Position numbers and translations under genes: made by a program. Source: an uncultured Cytophagales bacterium (GTDB lineage: Bacteria > Bacteroidota > Bacteroidia > Cytophagales > Thermonemataceae). Taken from it: a DNA stretch of 64,000 nt. The stretch spans positions 62,001 through 126,000 of the forward strand of contig CALEMF010000015.1 in the NCBI GenBank assembly GCA_937911505.1, given 5' to 3'. This document shows, one piece after another, positions 34,875 through 43,079 of the stretch. The notes below the pieces were generated by a model, which was not told the origin of the DNA, ran no database searches, and was given only the letters and a program-made list of their open reading frames with translations. The number at the start of each line of letters is the position of its first letter. Within the stretch, counting starts at the first letter, position 1.

Positions 34875-36066
34875 GGGAAGAATTTACTTGTTGAAAAATA
34901 TGAATAGGATTGGCTAAGATTTTAGTAAAACCTTTTACTTCTTCACCAGACCACTGTTTGTTCATCTCACCATAATCACCAAAATTGCTATTCATTAAGT
35001 CGTGCGCTGACTCAATACCGACTATTTGAAACTGATAAGGGCTAAGTTTTACCAATACCTTCCCTGAAACGGTTACTTGAGAAGCTTCCAGAAAGCCTTC
35101 AATTTGTCGCATGACGGGCTCAAAATACTGGGATTCGTGTAAGAACATACCGTACCAATTGGCTAATTGCTCTTTCCAATAAAGCTGCCATTTGGTAAGG
35201 GTATGCTTTTCTAGGGTATGGTGTGCCTTAATGATAATCAGCGCTGCTGCTGCCTCAAATCCCACTCGTCCTTTGATGCCTATAATGGTATCGCCTGTAT
35301 GTACATCACGCCCAATGGCGTAGGTACTCGCTAAAGACTCTATTTGCTGAATAGCGGCTACTGGATCAGCTTCTTTTCCATTAAGTGCTGTAATCTCTCC
35401 CTTGCTAAATGTGATTTCTATGGTTTGTGGCTGTGTAGCTGATAATTGGCTGGGGAAGGCCTCTTCTGGTAAGGGCAAGTGTGAGGTGAGCGTTTCTGCG
35501 CCACCTACACTTGTACCCCACAACCCTTTGTTGATGGAATATTTTGCTTTTTCCCAATCGAGCTGTACGCCGTTAGCTTGCAGGTAAGCGACTTCTTCTT
35601 GTCGAGAGAGTTGTTGGTCTCGAATAGGTGTGAGAATCTCTATCTCAGGAATTAGGAGTTGAAAGACGAAGTCGAATCTTACTTGGTCGTTGCCTGCGCC
35701 CGTACTGCCGTGGGCAATATAATCTACTTGGAGTGCCTTCGCATACTCAGCGAGTGCAATGGCTTGATAAGTACGCTCAGCGCTTACCGAAAGCGGATAG
35801 GTATTGTTCCTTAAGATGTTTCCAAACACAAGGTATTTGATAATACGATCGTAGTAAGCTTGGATAGCTTCGAGAAGCTTATGCTGCACAGCCCCCAGCG
35901 ATAAGGCTTTTTGTGCGATGCCTGTGAGTTCTTCTGGTGTAAAACCACCGGTATTTACAGTAGCTGTGTAGACCTGTAATCCTTTCTCTACAGAGAGGTA
36001 CTTTACACAGTAAGCGGTATCTAACCCACCACTAAAGGCGAGCAGTACTTTTTTATTAGAAGTCAT
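34867..36066 (-). CDS. argG: Argininosuccinate synthase
   Basis: ATP-dependent condensation of citrulline with aspartate. The N-terminal PP-loop is AFSGGLDTAYCVKYL (10-24). Conserved blocks HGSTGAGNDQVRFDF, TPIRDQQLSRQEE, GLWGTSVGGAETL and GRDVHTGDTIIGIKGRVGFEAAAALIIIKAHHTLEKHTLTKWQ follow. Length 399 residues, as expected. Second gene of the operon, overlapping the argA-like gene by 4 bp and argC by 8 bp. Its citrulline would come from the M20 deacylase. Confidence 0.97.
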   Translation of the reverse strand: MTSNKKVLLAFSGGLDTAYCVKYLSVEKGLQVYTATVNTGGFTPEELTGIAQKALSLGAVQHKLLEAIQAYYDRIIKYLVFGNILRNNTYPLSVSAERTYQAIALAEYAKALQVDYIAHGSTGAGNDQVRFDFVFQLLIPEIEILTPIRDQQLSRQEEVAYLQANGVQLDWEKAKYSINKGLWGTSVGGAETLTSHLPLPEEAFPSQLSATQPQTIEITFSKGEITALNGKEADPVAAIQQIESLASTYAIGRDVHTGDTIIGIKGRVGFEAAAALIIIKAHHTLEKHTLTKWQLYWKEQLANWYGMFLHESQYFEPVMRQIEGFLEASQVTVSGKVLVKLSPYQFQIVGIESAHDLMNSNFGDYGEMNKQWSGEEVKGFTKILANPIHIFQQVNSSHD

Positions 36067-36716
36067 AGGGAAATTTTTTTGGAAGTGGAAGAAATTTGTT
36101 TCAATTGTCGCTGTAGCTTAATTCTTCTGAGTTTTAAGAACCGCGAGAAAGCTTCCCATCGCTTTGCTTTCGATTTTACAGACTGCTTTTTTTGTGGCGT
36201 ACAAATCATCGCCGTACACAGACACATTTTTTGCTGGTTACGTTGTAGAATATCATAGTTCACACAGCTTTGGCAGCCTTTCCAAAAGGTTTCATCTTGC
36301 GTCAACTCTGAGAAAGTAACCGGCTGATAACCCAACTCTGAGTTGATTTTCATAACAGCCAGACTGGTGGTAATGCCAAATAACTTCGCTTTGGGGTACT
36401 TTTCTTGAGATAAATCGAAAATAGCTTTTTTAATGGCTTTCGCTAACCCACTTTTACGGTAGGCAGGATGTACAATAAGCCCAGAGTTGACTACATATTG
36501 CTGGTTTTCCCAACTCTCGATGTAGCAGAAACCGATGAGCTTCTCTCCATCTAAGGCAATAATTGCTTCCCCTGCTTCTATTTTTTGCTGAATATAAGCA
36601 GGGGCTCGGGTAGCAATACCTGTACCGCGTACTTTCGCTGCTTCGGCAATCATTTGGCAGACTTCGACCGCATAGACCGTATGCTTTTCCGCTGCCGTAA
36701 TGATATGAAATGGCAT
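36063..36716 (-). CDS. GNAT acetyltransferase, likely ArgA-like N-acylglutamate synthase
   Basis: First gene of the arginine operon. The GNAT core (about 10-140) includes GEKLIGFCYIESW and an acetyl-CoA loop VHPAYRKSGLAKAIKKAIFD (about 82-101). A C-terminal extension holds a Cys cluster (WKGCQSCVNYDILQRNQQKMCLCTAM, about 148-173) and a very basic tail (KKQSVKSKAKRWEAFSR... to the end), probably a metal-binding plus basic module of unknown role. No amino-acid kinase domain is present, so it is not a classical ArgA. Given its position and the absence of argJ/argA here, it probably acylates glutamate to start the pathway; that role is inferred from context. Confidence 0.8.
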   Translation of the reverse strand: MPFHIITAAEKHTVYAVEVCQMIAEAAKVRGTGIATRAPAYIQQKIEAGEAIIALDGEKLIGFCYIESWENQQYVVNSGLIVHPAYRKSGLAKAIKKAIFDLSQEKYPKAKLFGITTSLAVMKINSELGYQPVTFSELTQDETFWKGCQSCVNYDILQRNQQKMCLCTAMICTPQKKQSVKSKAKRWEAFSRFLKLRRIKLQRQLKQISSTSKKISL

Positions 36717-36914
36717 GGTAAAAGGATTTTAGAAAATAAATACTATAAAATAGAAATATGGAAGTTTAGGAAGATGATAGCGTACGTAACGCTACCGAAG
36801 AGTAGATTACGCCCAAAGGCGAAAGCGTCTACGAGGAGCAGCCGATACATCACAGCGGAATAGGGAAAGGAGCTGTGTATTAGAAATATGATATGTGGAT
36901 TGTACTAATATCAT
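36717..36914 (-). promoter_or_regulatory. long 5' leader of the arginine operon
   Basis: From the inferred start site near 36914 the mRNA leader is about 200 nt. It can fold a CACAGC/GCTGTG stem (plus-strand 36854-36880 region), a GTAG-ACGC/GCGT-CTAC stem with bulge around 36806-36832, and TAGCGT/ACGCTA (36778-36783 and 36789-36794). It also contains a possible 35-codon leader ORF on the minus strand (36850 down to 36743) with two Arg codons (CGG, CGT). Attenuation or another leader control is possible, but this is unproven. Confidence 0.4.
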
Positions 36915-36919
36915 TGGTA

Positions 36920-36949
36920 CAAAGATAAAAAGACGAGATAGAAAAGCAA
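36920..36949 (-). promoter_or_regulatory. Bacteroidota-type promoter for the arginine operon
   Basis: On the minus strand TTG (36949-36947) is followed by exactly 19 nt and then TATCTTTG (36927-36920), a full match to -33 TTG and -7 TAnnTTTG. The start site would be near 36914. This is the best promoter match noticed in the window. The rest of the 36950-37106 stretch up to the divergent permease gene shows no clear second promoter. Confidence 0.6.
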
Positions 36950-37106
36950 CTAATACTAGCCATTATTTTTAACTGTACCATATAGAAATGAACTGTTTCT
37001 TTATGAAACAGAAAAACTACTTAAAGCTTTACATTATAGCGTTTAAAGGCATTTTTGGCGAGTGGCATATCCTTTGTCCCCGTCAGGTTAAAAATTTCGA
37101 TTGTTT

Positions 37107-39506
37107 ATGTTGAAGAATTATCTAAAAGCTGCTTTACGTCATCATTTCAGAAATAGACTGTATACTTTTCTAAATGTATTAGGACTGTCGGTAGGTATGG
37201 CAAGTGCCATCACGATATATCTCTATATTCAAAAAGAACTAAGTTATGATCAACATCTAGAAGCACCTGTATATCGGGTTACTACCCAATTGCTTACTAT
37301 CGAAAATCAGCGGCTCAATCTAGCTTCTTCTACAGGCGCTCTAGCACCTACACTCATAGAGGAATACCCTACCGTAAAAGATGCTGCCCGCATATTCAAT
37401 GTGAAAGATGCCGTTCTATCGCTTCATAATCAATCGACCAAGATTGACCAAGTGTATATGGCTGACGATGCTCTGCTAGAAATGTTAGGACTTACGTTAA
37501 TAGCCCAGTCATCTGATTATCCTTTGTCTGATCCACATACAGTGGTGATTACACGACAGCTCGCAGAAAGATTTTTTGGCTCCTCCGAAGCCGCACTTCA
37601 CCAAACCATTGAACTCACCTTAGGTGAATTGACGCCTTCTTTCACTGTTACAGGCGTTATGGAAGTTCCTACTAGTCATTTTGAGCCTCACATGCTTATT
37701 TCTTTTAAGACGGTTCCTGCTGATATGTCTGATGTATACAGTTGGGGCAGTATTAATTGTTATACCTATCTCACTTTACAAGACAAGGCAAGTGTAGCGA
37801 ACCTCGAAAAAGCCTTAGAACCACTGTTTGATCAGTATATGAAAACGATCTTTGAAGGGCAAATGAAGCAGGTGGCTTTCCGCTTACAACCTGTACAAGA
37901 CATACATCTACATTCATCTGGTTTGGATAATGAGAGAGCAAATCGCTCAGACATAAAATATATTTATGCACTAATGGCTGTCGTCTTTTTTATTCTAGTA
38001 GTAGCGTGCATAAACTATGTTAATCTGGCTACAGCCAATGCTTCTAGAAGGGCACGAGAAATTGGTATTAGGAAAGTAGTAGGTTCTCAGAAGAGACAAC
38101 TCATCGGTCAGTTTCTCACAGAAGCTCTATTAGTCACTTTTCTTAGTTTTATAATAAGTTTAGGGGTGACGCATCTTTTTATTTTCCTACTAAATAATCT
38201 CTTCCAAGAGCAGCTTGCATTTGAAGCTTTATTATCGCTTAAACAGCTTGGGATCTTACTTTCGGGCGTTCTATTATTGGGGGGACTGAGTGGCCTATAC
38301 CCTGCTTTTGTGTTGTCTAGGTTTAATACCCATCATATACTTAAAGGAGCCACTGGTATAGAAACAAAGGGGGCTTTACTACGCAAAGGCCTCACTGTTT
38401 TTCAATTTTTTGTATCGCTCACCATTATCACGATTACCTATTTTACCTACCAACAAATACAGTATATGAATCAACAAGATTTAGGCTTTGACCAAACACA
38501 AGTTTTAGTGTTGAGTATCGAAAGCAATCCACTCCAAGATAAGCTCTCAACGCTTAAAGCAGAAATTGCAAAGCAAAAAGGCGTGTCGGCTATTACAAGT
38601 GCGAGTGCAGTACCAGGCGTACCAGGCCATAATACATTCATTGCTGATCTCGAAAAAGAGGGAGAGAAAAAATCTATTTTCTTATCACACTACTATATAG
38701 ATGAAGATTATCTTACCACAATGGGGGTGAAACTTATAAAAGGAAGAAACCTACAGCATACAAGAGCTACTGATACAGCGGCTGTACTAATCAATGAAAC
38801 ACTAGCTAAGCAAATGGGCTGGGAAAATCCTCTTGGAAAAAAAATAGAAGTGGGCGAGAACTTGACTGTGGTAGGTGTTTTTAAAGATATACATATTAGC
38901 TCTCTCCACCATGCCATTACGCCTACAATACTCACGTACGAATACGACCATGGGAGGCATCAAGCCGATCAGCTATTGATACGCCTTGATAAAGAAAACT
39001 TATCCGAAACGCTGGCTGACATACAAGCTATCTGGAAAAATTTTGAAAAAAAATATCCGTTTGAGGGTTATTTTCTAGATACGCGTTTCCAAAAGCAGTA
39101 TGAGCAAGACCAGCGACAGAACAAGCTACTAACCCTCTTCTCTGCACTTACTGTACTCATTGCCTGTTTAGGCTTGTTTGGTTTGGCATTGTTTACCACT
39201 GAAAGACGTAAGAAAGAGATTTGCATTAGAAAGATATTGGGAGCTTCTGTCAAACAAGTGTATTTTTTGGTTTCCAACCGCTTTTTAGTACTCATATTGC
39301 TTGCTTCTATATTATCCTTTCCTACTGCTTATATCATTACTGATGGATGGTTACAAACCTTTGCCTACAGAATTGACATAGCAAGTAACTGGTTTGTATT
39401 TGTGGGTGCACTAGGGGTATGCTTGTTACTTTCCTTATTTACAATCAGCTTTCAAGTAATAAAAGTAGCGAGGGTAAACCCTGTAGAGATGTTGAAAGAT
39501 GAGTAA
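37107..39506 (+). CDS. FtsX/MacB-type ABC transporter permease
   Basis: A 799-residue permease (ATG at 37107 chosen over a TTG at 37101 because MLKNYLKAALRHHFRNRLYTFLNVLGLSVG is the usual start). TM1 is about 19-40, a large periplasmic MacB-like domain follows (about 45-280), then a membrane cluster (about 285-450), a second periplasmic domain (about 460-680), and three C-terminal helices (about 690-785) ending in VIKVARVNPVEMLKDE. The two FtsX domains in one chain are the usual Bacteroidota arrangement. Such permeases work with a separate MacB-like ATPase, which is not found here. Likely cargo (lipoproteins, peptides or drugs) is unknown. Confidence 0.93.
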   Translation: MLKNYLKAALRHHFRNRLYTFLNVLGLSVGMASAITIYLYIQKELSYDQHLEAPVYRVTTQLLTIENQRLNLASSTGALAPTLIEEYPTVKDAARIFNVKDAVLSLHNQSTKIDQVYMADDALLEMLGLTLIAQSSDYPLSDPHTVVITRQLAERFFGSSEAALHQTIELTLGELTPSFTVTGVMEVPTSHFEPHMLISFKTVPADMSDVYSWGSINCYTYLTLQDKASVANLEKALEPLFDQYMKTIFEGQMKQVAFRLQPVQDIHLHSSGLDNERANRSDIKYIYALMAVVFFILVVACINYVNLATANASRRAREIGIRKVVGSQKRQLIGQFLTEALLVTFLSFIISLGVTHLFIFLLNNLFQEQLAFEALLSLKQLGILLSGVLLLGGLSGLYPAFVLSRFNTHHILKGATGIETKGALLRKGLTVFQFFVSLTIITITYFTYQQIQYMNQQDLGFDQTQVLVLSIESNPLQDKLSTLKAEIAKQKGVSAITSASAVPGVPGHNTFIADLEKEGEKKSIFLSHYYIDEDYLTTMGVKLIKGRNLQHTRATDTAAVLINETLAKQMGWENPLGKKIEVGENLTVVGVFKDIHISSLHHAITPTILTYEYDHGRHQADQLLIRLDKENLSETLADIQAIWKNFEKKYPFEGYFLDTRFQKQYEQDQRQNKLLTLFSALTVLIACLGLFGLALFTTERRKKEICIRKILGASVKQVYFLVSNRFLVLILLASILSFPTAYIITDGWLQTFAYRIDIASNWFVFVGALGVCLLLSLFTISFQVIKVARVNPVEMLKDE

Positions 39507-39672
39507 ATATGTATCTCAACAAAACACTACCGCATTGGTTGATTAAGGGGTATAGCCAATAAGATGAAATATGTTTTATTTGTTCATAAAGGCTATCTTT
39601 GCACCGAATTGACCTAATAAAGCATTATGTTTGAAGAAGATCAAGTAGTACTAGGCAAATAAAAGAAGCCAT

Positions 39673-40581
39673 ATGATGAATTACAGTGCTCTTCCACTTG
39701 ATCATTTAGATATTAAGGGTTTTCAGTTTACAGACACTTCCAAAGAGCTCGTCCTTTTTACTACTGAGGCATTACAGTACTATCATTTTGATAGTGAAGA
39801 GAAAAAAGTACTAAAACATCCAGCGGGTCGTAAGGTGATTTATCCAAATGCTGAAGATTACTTCTTCTTAATACAATACGGGAAGCCTCACCTGTTTTTA
39901 TATGATAAAAATACGTTAAAGGAGGTAGCTACTAGAAAACTGCATAAAAAGCCTGTTACTGATATGGCTTTATCACATAATCAAGCGTTACTCGCTTCTT
40001 GTGATGAAGGAAGAATGACTTATGTACAAAAAGTAGCAAGTGGAGAAGTTGTATTTAGCCACAAATTTTCAAATACACGTCCTTCTTTTCCATTACAATC
40101 AGTATTCTTTAATTATGAAGATACACAGATTACTATCTCGCGTGGTTCAGAAGAGCTTCGTGTGCCCTATAATATGAAGTTGGGAATTTTCAGAGATATG
40201 GGCAGTAGTGAGATGAACTATTTTATTCAAAAAACAGCCAATTAAAGCTGTGAACTATACCTGCTACCAGAAGGAGAATAGGATACGCGTATTTACATAC
40301 GTCCTCATAATCTACTACAAGAATGGTTAGAAAAGGCAGAAAAAATTGTAAAGCTATCTCCTAAAAGTATAGTAAATGTAAAGGTTGAGAAAGAAGGTTT
40401 TTTCTTAGAGTTATACAACATAGAAACATCAACCATAAACTTACTTAATGCAGCACCCTTACCACTTCGAGTAACAACCATAGAGGACTGGCAACACTGG
40501 CTACAGTTTTCTCAGAAGGGAGATGCCTTGGCTTATTTTGATATAGGCACAAGGATATGTCATATCTGGGAAGAAAAGTGA
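39673..40581 (+). pseudogene. WD40-like protein gene with two in-frame stop codons
   Basis: An open stretch from ATG 39673 is interrupted by TAA at 40243-40245 and TAG at 40279-40281, yet the same frame stays coding-like to a TGA at 40579-40581. The 302-codon product (if the stops were sense) would have repeated beta segments such as TDMALSHNQALLASCDEGRMTYVQ. The second part, starting DTRIYIRPHNLLQEWLEKAEKIVKLSP and ending DIGTRICHIWEEK, contains no ATG in this frame. Two point mutations in a once-intact gene are the simplest explanation; the first 190 codons may still be made. A separate 11-codon ORF (39627-39662) lies just before the ATG. Function unknown. Confidence 0.75.
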
Positions 40582-40743
40582 GGTCACAGAAAAATTTAGT
40601 AGGTGCAGGCTATTAGAAACTATCGTTTTTCTAAAAATTATAATCAAATCTCTAAGTGTAGATAGGAGGAAGTCTCCAAGTGGCTACATAAACAAAAGTA
40701 TGTACAGATGGTTTGAGAAATAACATCTATAATAGAATTACGT

Positions 40744-40926
40744 ATGTTTGGACTATTTAAAAAAGACCCCATCAAGAAGTTAGAAAAAGAGTATCTAGCT
40801 AAAATGAAAGAAGCAAGAGATATCCAAAGAGGTGGCGATATGAAAGCCTATGCGTTATTTATGGAAGAAGCTGAAAAAATGGCTGATGAGTTAGCTCGTT
40901 TGAAGGAAGCGAAAAATAAGTCATAA
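40744..40926 (+). CDS. small DUF6435-like protein
   Basis: A 60-residue, basic, helical protein: MFGLFKKDPIKKLEKEYLAKMKEARDIQRGGDMKAYALF, then EEAEKMADELARLKEAKN. The MFGLFKKDP start followed by a helical hairpin is characteristic of a small family annotated as DUF6435 in gamma-proteobacteria and Bacteroidota. It is cytosolic and its function is unknown. The gap of 160 bp before it, after the disrupted gene, has no clear element. The similarity is remembered, not searched. Confidence 0.7.
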   Translation: MFGLFKKDPIKKLEKEYLAKMKEARDIQRGGDMKAYALFMEEAEKMADELARLKEAKNKS

Positions 40927-41154
40927 CCATATTACTACACGTAGAAAGTTCATTTCCTTCTAATTTCTTACAACCTGTTATCCTTTCATACTAAGTAGAA
41001 ATACGCTTTTTATTGGATTTTTTAAAAAAAATTAATAAATAAAGCCTCAAAAGTAATCTTGGTATCAGAGTTGATAGTTAATAATTGGTGCAAAACTTAC
41101 AACGCAGACTGCACTTAATTATTGCCCGCAAAGCACTTCAACACTTAATGCAAC

Positions 41155-42462
41155 ATGAAAGAGATTGTTATAGAAGACCCTATGCTGGTATTACTCATAG
41201 GTTCCTCTGGAGCTGGAAAATCTACCTTTGCCAAAAAACACTTTACCTCTACTGAGATTGTTTCTTCTGATCATTACAGAGCGGTTGTAGCTGATGATGA
41301 GAATGATACAGACCCCCAGGTAAGTAAAGATGCCTTCGAGTTAGTTCATCAGATCATTCGTAAACGCCTTAGAAGGGGGCTTACAACTGTAGTAGATGCT
41401 ACCAACTTGCGTAGCTCAGATAGGCTTGCTCTCAAGCAATTAGCAGATGAATACAAGGTGAAATGTATGGCGATTGTCCTACATTTATCAGAAGCGCTTT
41501 TACTAGAGAGGCTCCAAAAACGTCCTGATAGAAATTTTAATGAAGCAGTTGTAAAGAAACACTACCAACGTATGCTGACTTCTCTAGGGCAGCTAAAGGA
41601 AGAAGGCTTTTATAAAGTACACCCGCTAGAATCGCTCGAGGCCATTAAAAAAGTAAAGATTGTACGACAATCTACGCTAGCCAATACCCAAATAGAAGGA
41701 AGCCAGTTCGATATTATTGGAGATGTACACGGTTGTTTCGATGAGTTGAAGCGATTACTAGAGAAGCTAGGTTACCAAATACAACCAACTACCGAGCGAA
41801 ATACCGCGCCTTCTTTTGGCTATAAAGTAACTACGCCAAAGGAAAGAAAAGTGATTTTTGTGGGCGATTTGGTAGACAGAGGTAATAAGACGCCTGAAGT
41901 ACTAAGGTTAGTGATGAGCATGGTGAGGGCAGGTATTGCTTACTGCGTAAGAGGAAACCACGATGACAAGCTTTATAGAAAGCTTATTGGAAGAGATGTC
42001 ACCATCGCTCATGGCTTAGAGACCTCTTTAGAGCAACTGGATGAAGAGTCGGAAGCCTTTAAGATAGAAGTCAAGAATTTTCTAGGGTCACTGATTAGTC
42101 ACTACACTGCAGATGAAGGTAAGCTAGTAGTAGCGCATGCAGGCCTCAAGGAGTCGCTCCATGGGGTTTACAACAAACGTTCTCTGGCACTCGCTATGTA
42201 TGGTCCTACCAACGGAAAAAAAGATGAATTTGGATTACCTGTACGCCTTGATTGGGCGGCTGACTATCAAGGAAAGGCAATGGTAGTTTACGGACATACA
42301 CCTGTAAGCGAACTAGTTTGGCGCAACAATACCATCAACATTGATACAGCTTGCGTATTCGGGGGACGCCTAACGGCACTTCGTTATCCCTCCAAAGAAA
42401 CCGTACAGATCAAAGCCTTGCAAGTGTACGCTGTCTCAAAGCGTCCGCTTGTTTTCGACTAA
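41155..42462 (+). CDS. Pnkp-like polynucleotide kinase / metallophosphatase (no ligase domain)
   Basis: Two fused RNA-repair domains. The kinase (about 1-170) has Walker A GSSGAGKST (16-24), SSDHYR (37-42) and DATNL (81-85). The phosphatase (about 185-425) has all calcineurin-type motifs: GDVHG (189-193), GDLVDRG (237-243), GNHD (267-270), HAG (328-330) and GHTP (380-383), and ends TACVFGGRLTALRYPSKE as in bacterial Pnkp. Clostridium thermocellum Pnkp adds a C-terminal ligase (about 870 residues total); here the chain stops at 435, and no ligase or Hen1 gene follows. It would phosphorylate 5'-OH and clear 2',3'-cyclic phosphate ends. The ECF sigma gene follows after 38 bp. Confidence 0.9.
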   Translation: MKEIVIEDPMLVLLIGSSGAGKSTFAKKHFTSTEIVSSDHYRAVVADDENDTDPQVSKDAFELVHQIIRKRLRRGLTTVVDATNLRSSDRLALKQLADEYKVKCMAIVLHLSEALLLERLQKRPDRNFNEAVVKKHYQRMLTSLGQLKEEGFYKVHPLESLEAIKKVKIVRQSTLANTQIEGSQFDIIGDVHGCFDELKRLLEKLGYQIQPTTERNTAPSFGYKVTTPKERKVIFVGDLVDRGNKTPEVLRLVMSMVRAGIAYCVRGNHDDKLYRKLIGRDVTIAHGLETSLEQLDEESEAFKIEVKNFLGSLISHYTADEGKLVVAHAGLKESLHGVYNKRSLALAMYGPTNGKKDEFGLPVRLDWAADYQGKAMVVYGHTPVSELVWRNNTINIDTACVFGGRLTALRYPSKETVQIKALQVYAVSKRPLVFD

Positions 42463-42500
42463 GTTACTTATTTAAATTATATTCACTAAACAAAACTACC

Positions 42501-43076
42501 TTGGAACGAACACCTGAAGAGATTACCCGATTATTAGAAGATGCTCGAAAAGGGAACAAAAATGCATACGATCGAGTCTTCCCACTCATTTATCAAGAAA
42601 TAAGGCAAGTAGCTCACTACCAACGCTTTCAGTGGAAAGGAGAACACACCATGAACACTACCGCCTTGGTACACGAAGTGTACATAAAACTGGCAGATGG
42701 AAAACTACAAGCACAAAATAAAAAGCATTTTTTGGCGATTATAGGAAGAGCCATCCGACAAATTTTGATCAATTATGCCAAAAAGCAACAGGCAGCAAAA
42801 CGAGGAGGCAACAACTTTGCTGTAGACATTGATGATTTTCCAGAAATTTTGATAGAAGACCCAAAACTGGCTGAGGAACTGGTTACTTTAAACCATGCGC
42901 TCGAAAAGCTAGAAAGAAAAGATCATAAATTGGGTAAAATAGTAGAGTGTCGTTTTTTTGCAGGAATGACACTCGAGGAAACAGCCGACGTTTTAGACCT
43001 CTCGGTAGCTACTATTAAAAGGCACTGGAACCTAGCGAAAGCTTGGCTACATAGAGAAGTTAAATTAGAATCATAA
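42501..43076 (+). CDS. ECF RNA polymerase sigma factor (ECF/TIGR02999-like)
   Basis: A 191-residue sigma-70-family ECF factor. The preferred start is TTG at 42501 (LERTPEEITRLL...), because any upstream start would overlap the Pnkp gene. Region 2 (about 15-85) contains NAYDRVFPLIYQEIRQVAHYQR and region 4 (about 128-188) ends with the HTH GMTLEETADVLDLSVATIKRHWNLAKAWL. The linking piece PKLAEELVTLNHALEKLE is typical of the ECF group found next to Ser/Thr kinases. The kinase gene starts 3 bp after its stop. Likely regulated by that kinase, by analogy with other such pairs. Confidence 0.92.
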   Translation: MERTPEEITRLLEDARKGNKNAYDRVFPLIYQEIRQVAHYQRFQWKGEHTMNTTALVHEVYIKLADGKLQAQNKKHFLAIIGRAIRQILINYAKKQQAAKRGGNNFAVDIDDFPEILIEDPKLAEELVTLNHALEKLERKDHKLGKIVECRFFAGMTLEETADVLDLSVATIKRHWNLAKAWLHREVKLES

Positions 43077-43079
43077 CCT

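Noticed and set aside
36743-36850. 35-codon minus-strand ORF as a definite leader peptide gene
   Set aside because: Has a proper ATG and stop, but only two Arg codons and no clear RBS; kept as part of the leader finding, not as a gene.
36585-36863. 92-codon plus-strand frame across the start of the argA-like gene and the leader
   Set aside because: Antisense to a coding gene and to the arg leader; Arg/Ser/Lys-rich low-complexity product with no motif.
39673-40581. Stop codon reassignment (TAA and TAG read as sense)
   Set aside because: All other genes in the window end at ordinary TAA, TAG or TGA codons and show no internal stops, so a disrupted gene is simpler.
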